A stretch of DNA of 64,000 bases from the NCBI GenBank assembly GCA_030340625.1, contig JAOPHQ010001990.1, positions 5,001-69,000 of the forward strand, in the 5' to 3' direction. Below, one piece after another: positions 36,505-47,848 of this stretch. Origin of the DNA: Merluccius polli. Taxonomy: Eukaryota > Chordata > Actinopteri > Gadiformes > Merlucciidae. The notes under the pieces were generated by a model. The model searched no databases. It saw only the letters and a list, made by a program, of their open reading frames with translations, and was not told the origin of the DNA. Each line of letters starts with the position of its first letter. The first letter of the stretch is position 1. The translations under genes and the position numbers were made by a program.

Positions 36505-36789
36505 TTTGTCAATAGCTCTTGGTATAAGTTAGCTAATTCATTCATGGGTAACATCTGCAATATTGTAAAAATGGAAAGATTGGCCTATATGAGTTCTGGG
36601 TTTGCCAGTGAAGCTGTGGGATTCTGGGGGATTGCTGATACTACTAAAGATGGATTTGCCACCTGCAGTCTTTAACCTTGCATCAGAAATCCTCAGGTCA
36701 AACATTAGACTGGGCTGGGGTCATGGAGGATGGGTGGTCTAAAATTATGTCATCACTAACCACTCTTTTGGCTCCGCCTTCCTACACAG
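36505..36789 (+). other. SLC36 intron end before exon D
   Basis: Unassigned intron sequence ending in the acceptor CCTACACAG at 36789. Confidence 0.6.
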
Positions 36790-36959
36790 GACCAATCAGC
36801 TGGTGAAGATCCTGTACTCGTTTGGAGTGTTTGTCAGCTTCGCCATCCAGTTCTTTGTGCCGGCGGAGATCCTGCTGCCTCCACTGTGCGCCCGCCTTCC
36901 AGAGTCCTGGAGGGGCGTCTGTGAGATGCTGCTCCGAGGGCTGCTCGTCTGCCTGACAT
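36790..36959 (+). CDS. slc36a: SLC36 amino acid transporter, internal exon D
   Basis: Its first base completes the tryptophan codon begun in exon C. The protein then reads TNQLVKILYSFGVFVSFAIQ and FFVPAEILLP, a membrane segment with the family motif VPAEI. A hydrophilic stretch and the start of a further segment (LLRGLLVCLT) follow. The likely donor GTGTGT leaves one base of the next codon (phase 1), which would be a cysteine codon, as in relatives. The following exon, expected to begin with a hydrophobic Ile/Leu-Pro-Arg segment, was not found in the remaining 27 kb. Confidence 0.9.
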
Positions 36960-37481
36960 GTGTGTACACCTTCTCATTTCTTCTTTTAACTTTGTCCTCA
37001 CGTACAACCGTAATGTGGTCATCAAAGTGTTTTTTTTCCTCTTCTTCTTTGTCTTTCTTCTTTTTCATCTGACTTTTGGATACTTTTATCCAAACTGTCC
37101 AAAGTGTATGCGCTGTGGCTTTTGTGGCGAGAAGTACCCAGTGGCCTAGCCTCTAGGTGATTCTGTCCTCTTCTTTATCTCTCTTCTTTCTCACTCTCTC
37201 TCTCTGGGCTCTTCTTTCTTTTTAATGAAGCTGGAATCTCTCTGTAGTAATGACTGATGACTGTTTGAACACAAATGCTCAAACAGTCGTCTGATGTTTC
37301 TGTCATTCTGAGAAAACAGGGCTGGGAGATATCGAGCAGTGAGTCTAATGTAGAGAATCACAATACAACCACATGGATAGCATTTCTAATTAGCACAAAT
37401 CAATGTTTGTGTTTTTTTTTTTAACGCGTTGTCACATTTTCATGAAAATATTAAAATTTGTGTAATTTTCTCCTGGGTTGT
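36960..37481 (+). other. Intron after SLC36 exon D, unassigned
   Basis: T-rich sequence without a recognisable exon or repeat. Confidence 0.45.
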
Positions 37482-37490
37482 GGTTTTTCG

Positions 37491-38010
37491 TAGCCTAGAA
37501 CTCTAGACATCCCCTAGCGGCAGCAAATTTATTTGGCAGCTAGGTGGGTCTAGCACGGCTCCGTCGGCTTTTTGGTGCTGGAAACACCAAGTATGTCGGA
37601 CCAATCACAGCCTGAGGGGCGGAGTCGAAAGCCGGGCTACCATGACGACAGAGTTGCGACGGTTCCGTGTTAGAGGTAAACATGGCTGCTGCTGCTGGCG
37701 AACGGCTGTCTTTCGACTCGGCTTTGGCCGCGACTCTTCAAGACTTGGTTAACATTTTATTTGAGAAAAGAACAAAGAACGGCACTGAAGTCTTTCCTCG
37801 AAAATAAATATTTATTCTGAGTTTTGATTAATTACGTAGTCAGAGCCGTCGCTCTGACTACGTCACCTTCTTCGTTGCTCTGATTGGTTGTAGCGCTATC
37901 CTATTGTGTGCAGAGGGAACTTGAAAGACAACCGTTTATCCCGCCCACACTGCCAATGGAGCTGAGCCAGACCTTACATCTTTCTGACGTGGGTCTGGCT
38001 TGCCAGGCTA
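37491..38010. mobile_element. MITE with TAGCCT ends and 9-bp TSD (copy 1)
   Basis: The element is flanked by the exact 9-bp duplication GGTTTTTCG (37482-37490 and 38011-38019). Its ends are TAGCCTAGAACTCTAGAC and, reverse-complemented from the right, TAGCCTGGCAAGCCAGAC, 13 of 18 alike. It encodes no transposase. It contains a 41-codon frame (37682-37807, starting MAAAAGERLS) that I do not recognise, a CCAAT-type motif, and a perfect 13-bp foldback with a 4-nt loop (37834-37863). A 9-bp duplication is typical of Mutator-like elements and possible for Merlin; the superfamily is not settled. Confidence 0.75.
37834..37863. repeat. Perfect foldback, 13-bp arms, 4-nt loop
   Basis: ACGTAGTCAGAGC (37834-37846), loop CGTC, then the exact reverse complement (37851-37863), inside the MITE. 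Confidence 0.95.
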
Positions 38011-38406
38011 GGTTTTTCGTCATTTCATCATCATTTATTCGTATGTCCTTAAATATAAATCATTATGGATTAGGATTATGCATGTTTACAACAAAAGTCC
38101 ATGGCCTGTTCAATGGCACAGTGTGACACGGAACGCATTGTCAGACGACAATTTTTTTCATATAAATACATTACTAAAAGACTATAAACAATAGTATTGA
38201 ATTATCGGTCAGCCCTGCAAGTGAGTCATCCATCTCGCGTCTGTGTCAAACAGCCAAGGATGGAGAATGGCAATATTTTTGCAGAGAGACACCATTGGGA
38301 TTGTTCAGTGAGCTGTCCACGATCGACGCAAAGTCACTTAACAATTTAGGGCCCTGGTTTGCCTGCAGCTCTTTTTAAATTGCGTACCGTGCAACAAACA
38401 AAACCT

Positions 38407-39205
38407 CTTTCACACTAAATGAAACAAACTCTGTGATTCACACTAAATGAATCAAACTCTGTGATTCATACTAAATGAATCAAACTCTGTGATTCATACT
38501 AAATGAATCAAACTCTGATTCACACTAAATTAATCAAACTCTGTGTTTCACACTAAATTAATCAAACTCTGTGTTTCACACAACATGGATCAAACTCAGT
38601 TTCACACTAAATGGATCAAACTCTGTTTCACACTAAATTAATCAAACTATGTGTTTCACACTAAATTAATTACATTGTGTTTTACACTAAATTAATCAAA
38701 CTGTGTTTCACACTTACTTAATCAAACTCTGTTTCACACTTAATTAATCAAACTCTGTGTTTCACACTGAATGAATCACACTCTGTTTCACACTAAATTA
38801 ATCACACTGTTTTACACTAAATTAATCAAACTCTGTTTCACACTAAATTAATCAAACTCTGATTCACACTAAATTAATCAAACTCTGTGTTTCACACTAA
38901 ATTAATCAAACTCTGTGTTTCACACTACATGGATCAAACTCAGTTTCACACTAAATTGATCAAACTCTGTGTTTCACACTAAATTAATCAAACTCTGTGT
39001 GTCACACTAAATTAATTACATTGTGTTTCACACTAAAGTAATCAAACTGTGTTTCACACTTACTTAATCAAACTCTGTTTCACACTTAATAATCAAACGC
39101 TGTGTTTCACACTGAATGAATCACACTCTGTTTCACACTAAATTAATCACACTGTTTTACACAAAATTAATCAAACTCTGTGTTTCACACTAAATTAATC
39201 ACATA
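38407..39205 (+). repeat. AT-rich 26-28-bp satellite with higher-order structure
   Basis: About 30 units of the type TTTCACACTAAATTAATCAAACTCTG, 24-28 bp long. Variant units recur in the same order: the block that starts with the ACATGGATC variant at 38583 is repeated from 38927, a period of about 344 bp. No coding potential. Confidence 0.95.
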
Positions 39206-39240
39206 GTGTTTGAGGAAGCCCTGGTGTCTGCTGTTGCCCG

Positions 39241-39266
39241 CAGGAAGGAAGGAAGGAAGGAAGGAA

Positions 39267-39331
<65 letters not shown>

Positions 39332-39369
39332 GAAGGAAGGAAGGAAGGAAGGAAGGAAGGAAGGAAGGA
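39241..39369 (+). repeat. (GGAA)n-(GAAA)n-(GGAA)n microsatellite
   Basis: GGAA units flank a central GAAA block. The whole tract is pure purine on the + strand; frames across it are artefacts. Confidence 0.96.
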
Positions 39370-39906
39370 GTAGGTTGTGGAAGTTTGTCACTCTACTCTT
39401 AATCATCTCACTGTTTCAAAGGTGCTCTAAGACAAAGCTTTTCTCTCTCACAGGAGCCAGGGCCTAGGGTGCTTTGAAGCCTCTGCCATGTATTTGTAAA
39501 CATACACATTTCTCTTTTGTTATCTCTTTTGTTCCTTTTTTTTCTTTACTTCTTTGCTTTTTTCCTTCCTGGTGATGGGAAATGTTTTAATTGGACGATG
39601 GTGGAGTTAGCTAATGGAAATGAAGCTCATGAATCGCATGACTAAGTAAAAAGGGCATAGCACATTAGTGCTCCATGCATCTCTCTCGCTCTCCCTGTCT
39701 CTCTCTCGCTCACTTTGGGGTGCCCAAGATGATCGTGTTGGAGGAGCCCCTCGGAGGGGGTGTGTTTGTTAGGAGAAACAGGTGTGGCATTCCTAGCGCT
39801 TTGATGCTAAAACGGAGCTAGCATCCACTCTGTCTGCACACATACACACCAGCAGCCCTTTGTGTTGTTGCCGTAGGACAAGTTTGAATCTCAGACAGGT
39901 GAGGAC
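39370..39906 (+). other. Unassigned sequence
   Basis: No feature supported between the purine repeat and the second TAGCCT element, apart from a short CT-rich tract near 39679-39710. Confidence 0.45.
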
Positions 39907-40499
39907 TAGCCTGGTTCCGCCCGCCTCCGTACTTCCGCTCAATTTTCATTTCACTTCAGTACTAGGTCTGGGAGTGCTGTATGTTAGAACGATTTCTTTT
40001 CCCTCAAGTTTGTCCTTCCAATCAGCGAACAGGAGGCGCGGCCTGAGAACAGTGATGTAGAGGTCGTGCCCAAACCCGACACGATCGAAGCGGCGTATTA
40101 GCAATGACAAGACCCAGCTTCGACAGTTGACTGCAAGCATTATCTTGGTCTTTACTATCAAAGATTAATTTAGAATGACCATATGTTCCTAGAACTCTTA
40201 AATTGGATGAACAAAGCCTGCAGCAATCGCTAACAGACATCTCCACACAACCCTATGCTCACTGCATCTGCCGTTTGTATACAGTGTACTGCGCGCAACG
40301 TGGTTTCCGGCGCATGAAATACGTCACGACCAAACGTTAGCGATTGGTTAAGGCAGATCCAGAGTGGCACTGGGCAGAGCCAATAGGTTTTAAACTTCAA
40401 CAGCACCCGCCTTCAAGTGAGAAATCGTTTGTCTCTATAGCAGTTCTAGACCATGAGTATGAATGAAATGAGTACGAAGGTCTAGTTAGGACTAGGCTA
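39907..40499. mobile_element. MITE with TAGCCT ends and 9-bp TSD (copy 2)
   Basis: The left end reads TAGCCTGGTTCC. The right end, reverse-complemented, reads TAGCCTAGTCC. Flanking 9-mers are GGTGAGGAC (39898-39906) and GGTGAGTAC (40500-40508), 8 of 9 alike. Length 593 bp, no transposase. End motif and duplication length match the element at 37491, so I place both in one superfamily although their interiors differ. Confidence 0.65.
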
Positions 40500-40959
40500 G
40501 GTGAGTACCTTCATTGAAAGCAAAGTGATTTTTTTTTATTTCTAATGGGTGCAGGCCAACTGATCCCCCCCCCCCCTTCCCAAAATACTACATATCCTGT
40601 TTTTAACGGCAATTCTCATATTTATAATTCGATCTCATCATCTTACTGTTGCCATCTAATCATTCTAAGTCAGTTAACAAATGTAATCAGTTGATTTATA
40701 TTTTCACATGAGAGTGGGTGAGAAGTTTTATTTTATTTCCTTTGAACCATCTTGTGCATTCCCGAGACGTTCCATTTCTTAAAAAAGTGGTGATGGATGG
40801 ATTTACATTGACGGTAGCAAAAAAAGCGCCAGATCTTATGTGATTAGGGATATTTTTTTTCCATCCTAAAAACCCCATCTTTTGGATAAATTGGATCGGC
40901 CGCTGAACCGTGGAGCCACCCAAAAGGCGATATATGAAAATAAATATTTGTCTACCTGC

Positions 40960-41153
40960 TGTTGCTCGTGCGTGGCCTTATTAATGAGATTCTTAAGCAG
41001 ACTGAGGGCCTGGAACACATCCCCTACCGACGGCATGCTCATAGCTCCATTTGTCCTTTGAATCTTTCTGTCATCCTCCTTCACTAGCAACCTTCTCCTT
41101 TTTAATGAAACACATCTGTCTGTGCTCAGACAAACTGCACAAGGAAGTGACAC
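40960..41153 (-). CDS. Possible orphan first exon, unknown protein
   Basis: A minus-strand frame starts with Met (MSLPCAVCLSTDRC) and runs to ATHEQQQ, where CAACAGCAG is followed by GTAGAC, a possible donor. It has a CxxC pair near the N-terminus and a basic stretch (KRRRLLVKEDD). I do not recognise the family and found no partner exon. It could be a host 5' exon, a piece of a transposon gene, or chance. Confidence 0.22.
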
Positions 41154-42260
41154 TAAGCGAAGCTAAGTCCTGGTGAATTTGTCATAATAGAGTTTGTGCT
41201 GATGAATGCATTTCCTGGATAGCAACTACCGCTTCCCGCTTTTGCCGGGTTTTTACATCAGCCTATCATCTGCCTCTCTTGCCAACAGTAATACCTTAAT
41301 TTAAAATGAAATAATACTACTTTATTCATAGCCGGCATTGGTGAATTAGGAGTGAAGTGATTTCTAAAAATTGAATTATCACTGAAGCATTCATGAAATT
41401 AAGAAGTATAATTGGTTATATATTGAGAGCGAACAAAGGTATTTGTTGTGTGTGGTCTCAATGTCACCTTGCACTATCTCTCAGGTTACGAATGTACTGG
41501 AATCCTATGTTATGTTTACCCTCCCGATAGGTAGCTGAGCACATGAGTCCCTTGAAAGGAGTGTTCATGCACAACCTGTGGCCCCCTATTTTCTCTGTGT
41601 GCGTGAGTGTGGTTTACAAAGTTATTGGTGCAAGGGTGGCCTTCTGGGTGTTATATGTTTGTGTTACAGGTATAGAAATGAAGCTCCGTTCTTTCTTCTG
41701 CAACACATTTATTTCCTCTGTTGGAAATATAAAAAAACACAGTTGTGAACATTCAATCTAATCTAATACATCTCAAAACACATACTCTCAATAACAATAC
41801 ACCTTATAATACACATTAATCATACACTTGTAATACACCTGCTACTCTTAGCACAGTACTCGGTATCTCTTCTACAGTTACTAGTCTAACTACCCATGCT
41901 ATGCACCTAAATGCATGTTCACTTTACTATCACAGAGTATTAACATGTAACCTCAGCTATGAAAATACTGTCTCTTTTAAGTGTAGAAATACCTCTTTAA
42001 ACATACTGTAAATAAAGGTAAACATAAATGCATAAGCTCAAATGACCTAGAGCATTAAAATAACATTACTCCAGACTGAATCACTGTATAACCTGGTCTT
42101 ATTACTCTGATTAATCACTATTTATCATTACTGCTTTCTTGTTGTTAAACCTTTATGAACTACACTTATGCACTGCATTAGCCTAATATCACTCTTCTCT
42201 AACCCACAGTCAGCACCTGTTTTATTCTAACAATACTCTCAAACCAAAACAACAGCATTT
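41154..42260. other. Unassigned sequence with one member of a 38-bp repeat pair
   Basis: Nothing gene-like. Holds the left copy (41719-41756) of a 38-bp direct repeat. Confidence 0.5.
41719..41756 (+). repeat. 38-bp direct repeat, copy 1
   Basis: Identical over 38 bp (starting TGTTGGAAATAT) to 43674-43711; the bases on either side differ. Confidence 0.97.
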
Positions 42261-42268
42261 GAACACTG

Positions 42269-43280
42269 CAAGGGCGTAATTAGCGTTTTGAGAGTGGGGG
42301 GGACATATTTAAACGGGGGGTCTGGGGGTCCTCCCCCAGAAAAATTTGAAAGAAGTAGTTGCAATTTCCCGCATTCTGGTGCATTTTACCATGTTTTCAG
42401 ATTCAAAATGATCTCCCTCTTTCATTGATTTTCCTTGGAGCATGGTCTGCAATTACTGACTACTATTATGTTCTGGTGTAATACACACAGAGATGTATAA
42501 AGTACTGGAGACCAAGACTTGAGTAGAAGTACAAGTACTATATCAAAAAAGTGACTTGAGTAGAAGTAGAAGTGTTCTTTAAAAACCATACTCCAGTGGA
42601 AGTACTAAAGTATTCAAAATGTTTTGTATTTAAGTATTGCAAGTAGAAGTATTTTAAAATGTACTACTCAAGTACTGAAAGTACAAGTACAAGTGTTGTG
42701 TTATGTGTAGGCATTAACAGGGATACAAACACATGTATGGTCAAAATAGAGAGAGCTAGTTGAAGCACATATTCTGATTAATTCTGATAATTAATTAGTA
42801 AGTCATTTAATATTTTGAATGGGTAAAACATTTGATTTTTATGTTTCATTAGGTGTGTTAGTTCAGCTGGCATCACAATCTGATACAGCCAATACTAGAA
42901 TTGTCTATAGGCCTGTCTCATTTTGTGTAGTTTAACTTATTATGTGGTAGATTTGTCTTATTAATTTGTAATTAATAGCACCTTAATATTTGCTGAAAGC
43001 CTTTCATGATTCTTGAAATAATAGGTGCAAGTTCAGATATTAATATTGTATGAGCCTATTAAAATGACGCCTGTCTCTTTAAGACACGTCTTCCAGGGCT
43101 CTGCTAGCGAACAATCAGCTTGAGCGGCAGTTTTCCGCTTGGTCCTAGTGCTTGACCCGTCTCTGTTCACTATAACGTAACATTGTTTTTGGACGGTAAA
43201 AAGTGCGGGGGACTAAAACGGCCTTTTGAAAAAGTGCGGGGGACATGTCCCCCGTGTCCCCCCCGTAAATTACGTCCGTG
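42269..43280. mobile_element. Non-autonomous hAT element with 8-bp TSD
   Basis: Flanked by exact GAACACTG (42261-42268 and 43281-43288). Ends are CAAGGGCGTAATTAGCG and, from the right, CACGGACGTAATTTACG. A subterminal G-rich/C-rich hairpin (TCTGGGGG...CCCCCAGA, about 42319-42340) resembles one in the element at 48239. The interior at about 42490-42700 is rich in AGTACTTGAGTA-like words, known to me from other fish hAT repeats, so a nested fragment is likely. No transposase. Confidence 0.85.
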
Positions 43281-43673
43281 GAACACTGACTCTATTACAC
43301 TCTTATCCCAACACCAAACTATCCCTTTAACTGTCGTGACCGGGAGGAAATACCCAACGGCTTTTAGCCTTAGCATTAGCGTGCTAGCGGGGTCTAGCTC
43401 GGCCCCGTTCATCAATACCCACGGCTCATTCCGTCTCCTGACACATTCACTTTGTTCATCATGCTCCCAAACAGTCTGTCCTCACTCCCGTGCCCCACGT
43501 GACTACCTTAACATTTAGCCGTGTCATCGCTATCGGCGCCCGCGATCTTAAACACGGGCGAGTCCCCATACAAAACACACTTAGCCCCGATCAACTTAAA
43601 TGTTTCCTATTAATGTCACAGGGGAAAGTCTACACTCTAATAGAACATTTCAGCAGTGTGTGTTTAGCATACC

Positions 43674-43711
43674 TGTTGGAAATATAAAAAAACACAGTTG
43701 TGAACATTCAA
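43674..43711 (+). repeat. 38-bp direct repeat, copy 2
   Basis: Exact copy of 41719-41756, 1.96 kb downstream; the hAT element at 42269 lies between them. Confidence 0.97.
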
Positions 43712-43964
43712 GTGCGATCTCCGTACAGTGGCCGTTCCATATAACTACTTCGGCGCCACTGCCGTCAGTCACCGATGCCCAGCCAAGTGCCCTCTGCTGG
43801 CGAAGACGAGTTTGCCCAGATGAAAATATACCCATTCAAAATACCTTGTGGTATATTATTAAACACCATAGTTAACCTCTGTTGTAGCTTTAAAATCTAA
43901 AAGGGGGGCAAATAATAAATAATTAATATACAGTGCCACATTTGCCTCGCAGGTTTGTATACCT

Positions 43965-44180
43965 GCACTGTAAATCATTTTTCTGTAAAATAAAGGTAAA
44001 GAGCTGGCAGCAGAGACGCCAGAAGTTTACCGTTATTTTGACGGTATTCATATGTAAAATTACTTTACGGTAGTAGTCTGTAAACCAGAAAAAATTGTAT
44101 ATTTCTGTTTTTCTATAATTTACAGTAAAGAGCTACCATAATTGTACGATATTATATTATAATATTCTGTTTAAGTTGTT
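43965..44180. repeat. Probable fish MITE remnant with CTGTAAA/TTTACAG words
   Basis: Contains CTGGCAGCAGAGACGCCAG, TTTACCGTTATTTTGACGG and TTTACAGTAAAGAGC, a mix I recall from a common fish repeat. Ends and target duplication not identified. Confidence 0.35.
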
Positions 44181-45539
44181 ACTTTAACTTCTCACAGTTT
44201 ACTGTAGACAAGCACAGTAGATAATACAATAACTACATTTAGCAGTTACCTAAACACATCGGTCTTCATTGCAATCAATATTGGGCAATATTTTCAGGGC
44301 TTAAGATAGGCATTATTGTGTATATCATGCAAAATAAGCAATACAAACTTAGAGAGAATCAAAATGAAATACCTTTATTTCAAAGAGGAATGTCAATGTC
44401 AACATGAATACTGCTACTTTCAAAAAATGGAAAAAAAAGAAAATATATCCTGTTGGACGACACTGAGAAGCGATTTGTAGTAGCAAACAGAAACGGCCTA
44501 ATGGTGTCTGCTTTAGACTATGGCAATAAGATTAAATTCTTAAATTGCTCGTCAGAGACTGCCCCTAACCCTCACCAAACGTGAAGGGCATAACCTACAG
44601 TATAGTTGACTTTTTATTTGAGACATAAGTTTGAACACTTACCAAATTCTTCTCATAAGTGATTTATCTAGTAACTTAAGCTTTACCTTGAATAACACAT
44701 TGGGTCTAAGAAAATGACCTCAACTGAACATTGAGACCTGTTTGTATTACATGAAGAACATTCAGCAAACTTTGGCACATTTTGTAAAATGCCCATAGGC
44801 TTGTGTTTTTCCTCTTAAAATAGTCCTTAAAATCTCCTCAAAAGTCAACTTAAAAGATTTACATTATGTAATCTGCAATGTATTATCTGCTGTCTGTGAA
44901 AATATAATTTCATAATAACATTTTGAACATAGGCAGAATTAGGACCATTTGGAAAACACACTTAAACATTTGAACATGTGAATTGACACCATTTCGACCA
45001 ATTATTATAGTACAGTAGAACATTGACAGTATGCATCAATAATATGCATCAATAAAAACATTTAGGGAAGGTAGGCATCTGTGCAACTGCGAGCTAGACT
45101 TGCAGGTTCCCTCTTAAAAATGTCCTGTGAGGTAGGCGTGTGTTTTATGTCTTAGTTCTTGTGGATCCAGGAGAGATGACCATCACTTTGGTAGCCACTG
45201 TTCCTTCACACGAAGATTGATTCCAGTGTTGCCACTGTCGCAACAACAACAAACAATCATAATCATAATAATGAATAAACTATACAATCAGGAATGGACA
45301 GTATACACTCCAAACTAATGCTTATGAAGTTAATACCAGGGGTGTTTCTAGAAAGTATGAGGCTAACTTGGAGCACATCTCGGAGCACACCTTGGAGTAC
45401 AACTTGGAGCTTAACTATGGTCTAAGTTTCGGAGTTGGAGTCACGTAGGATTGACATGTCAAGGGTAGACGGTTGCTGATTTTTATGTTTCGAAAGTTTC
45501 AAAAAGTCTGACTGCAATCTGGCAAAACACAGTTAAAAG
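44181..45539. other. Unassigned AT-rich sequence
   Basis: No gene seen. A GGAGCACA/TTGGAGTACA near-repeat at about 45370-45415 is too short to classify. Confidence 0.4.
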
Positions 45540-45543
45540 TTAA

Positions 45544-46069
45544 AGGGGAACTTGGCAACTCTAGCCATTTCTTCGCTGGTTTTCACTTTTGTCATCGCAT
45601 GTTTTCTCAACGAGCTCCCCCTACAGGTCTGGGACGTATATTACACAACACTGTCGTAAAAAAACTCACTTGCGGCACCCTCCTCCCCCTTTCTACCGCT
45701 GCTCATGTGCATTTGTTGCCGGACTTTTTCGTGTGGCGTGATGTCTACCGAGGTGGGTAATACATTATACACTGTATCATAGAACATTGACATGTATAGC
45801 CGGCGTGATTAACCGTTATTGAGGGGGGCGTGTGTGTTTATGTTGAATTGCCGTAAAGCAGTTTGTGTTTCTCGCTCGTTCTCGCTTCTCGCGATACTTC
45901 CCATTTCCAATTTACCAGGACGGTAGTCCCAAAGTTGCAAGGCTGGTTTTCCACCTGGGGGCGCTGGGGGGAGCGGGGATAGTCACCATTAACACCGGAA
46001 CAGACCATTTAACCATCCAAATGATTTCCAGACGGGTTTATTAAGTTGAAAAAGTTGCCAAGTGCCCCT
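45544..46069. mobile_element. Non-autonomous TTAA-inserted element (Kolobok/piggyBac-like)
   Basis: TTAA flanks both sides (45540-45543 and 46070-46073). Ends are AGGGGAACTTGGCAACT and, from the right, AGGGGCACTTGGCAACTT, one mismatch in 17. Length 526 bp with no coding capacity. TTAA duplication occurs in Kolobok and piggyBac; I cannot choose between them from ends alone. Confidence 0.82.
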
Positions 46070-46073
46070 TTAA

Positions 46074-47643
46074 ATTAGGTGTATTATTATGAATTCTCAT
46101 GTGCCTTACGTATGCCACTATTGTGGCACAGTTATGACAACAGATCTGACGGGAACATTTCGTTACTGCCCAATGGTTAATTCCTTTTCATCAACTAACA
46201 TGCATTAGTCTTGATTACAGCTGCTGGCTGCTTTTTAGTGACACCGTATCAGACTCTAAAACAGTTGGGAGAGGTTGGCTTAGTGAATTGTGAGATGCGC
46301 AGCGACAGATTTAAATAGGCTAAACAAAATGCATTCACAAAGTGCAGAAAGGCAATATTTCCACAGAAAAATGCTACCCTAAGCCTTGAGGATAAGTGTC
46401 TCTCTTTCACCAAACTGCAATTAGCTTAATTTCCTTGTTAACTCTTTGTAGCCTAAAACACACTTCATTAAAAGTCGACACAAACAAAATTAAACTCACG
46501 AAAACAATCTCGGTGAGCCGATGTTCCAATGGTTTGATTGAAATAAATTCTTAATCACCGGGCAAGATGTAGACTGATTATTCCAGTAGCCTAATGCTAT
46601 TTTCCTGCTGTCTCCATCTGCCGATTGGCTGCTAACAAGTGTTGTTCCTCGGATGCAGATGTTCGGCTAATGTTAACAAAATTAAACAAAAAAAAAACAA
46701 CGTATATTATTGTATTGACTATTCAAATCTAAGCCTCACTGATAAATGACATGTTCAAATCCCTAGCAAGAAAATAAGCTCCTGAGCATCAGTTTGATAA
46801 AAAACATGATTTTGTTTACCGTTTAATTTGTAGATGCAAAACCCGATGGATGTTGATGAAGACCACTCGATGATGTGTAGCACATGTCATCTAACTTGTG
46901 TGTTCTCTTCTGGAAAATCACCTATCCAAATGATGGTTCCTGAAGTCCATCCAGGAGTTGATGGCAAAATATTTCTGTATTTTTTAAAGAAAATTGACCA
47001 AATACAGTAGCCTCAAGACTAACGTATCAAACATCTGACCATGCTCCAAGTTCCCCTGCTTACAGTGTGCAATTCAATGACGTCTGTGAGTGTGTGCATA
47101 CAATTGCAGCTTGTATCCAACTCTGCGCACACACACCTGCTATCTCCCCATACTTTTTGTTCATAGGTGGCAGAATGTAATAGTAACACATTGGGAAAGT
47201 GACCTCCGGTGCCACACTTGTAAAATAAGGCATGCCAGCACTCGTTTGCTCTTTTTTTAATAAGGTTCCTGAAAAACGACCTGAGGATGAGGGATATTTT
47301 TTACGCTCCCCGCCCCCGCCACCCTCGACGAAGCTAAAATACGGCCGGCTTATTTCCCCCTTGAACCCGGGCCTTCTCTGTGCCACCATACAATCTGCAT
47401 GATGTGTATATTTTAATAAGGAAGAGGGCTAATCAGAAGCCACAGGACGCTGGCTGAGGATTAAGTGTTCCGGTTGAATGTTGAATTCCTTCTTTCTGAT
47501 TCTTTGTCTTTTTGTCTTTCCCCCCCTGAGCCAGCATGTAACCACTGATGTTTCAATACTGAACCAATGCAGACATTCATTTATCAAAAACTTAACACAA
47601 CCATCTCTGTATAAAGGATTTGATCATAGACAACATGTAGACA
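46074..47643. other. Unassigned sequence
   Basis: No supported gene or element. Minus-strand frames near 47060-47389 have no recognisable domain. Confidence 0.4.
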
Positions 47644-47687
47644 GGCCTGTACCATCAAGATACTATAGTATCTTGATGGTACAGGCC
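47644..47687. repeat. Perfect 44-bp palindrome without loop
   Basis: Arms 47644-47665 and 47666-47687 are exact reverse complements meeting at ACTATAGT, with no spacer. Confidence 0.97.
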
Positions 47688-47755
47688 AAGTATTTAAATC
47701 AGGGAACAGAAAACTTTGCGCATCATCAGGGTTTTAAAAGCTCCCTGACCAAAAT

Positions 47756-47812
47756 AGTTAAATTAATTATTAATTAATTAATTAATTAATTAATTAATTA
47801 ATTAATTAATTT
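47756..47812. repeat. (AATT)n microsatellite
   Basis: TTAATTAA units for about 57 bp with one early interruption. Confidence 0.95.
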
Positions 47813-47848
47813 ACAATGAATGTTGTTGTGATACTAATTTACTTTACT

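Noticed and set aside
36796..37068. Open frames on both strands across SLC36 exon D
   Set aside because: Only the exon portion 36790-36959 in the + frame is supported; the rest is read-through into intron or antisense shadow.
39185..39467. Lys/Arg/Glu and Ser/Phe/Leu repeat frames
   Set aside because: Direct translation of the GGAA/GAAA microsatellite.
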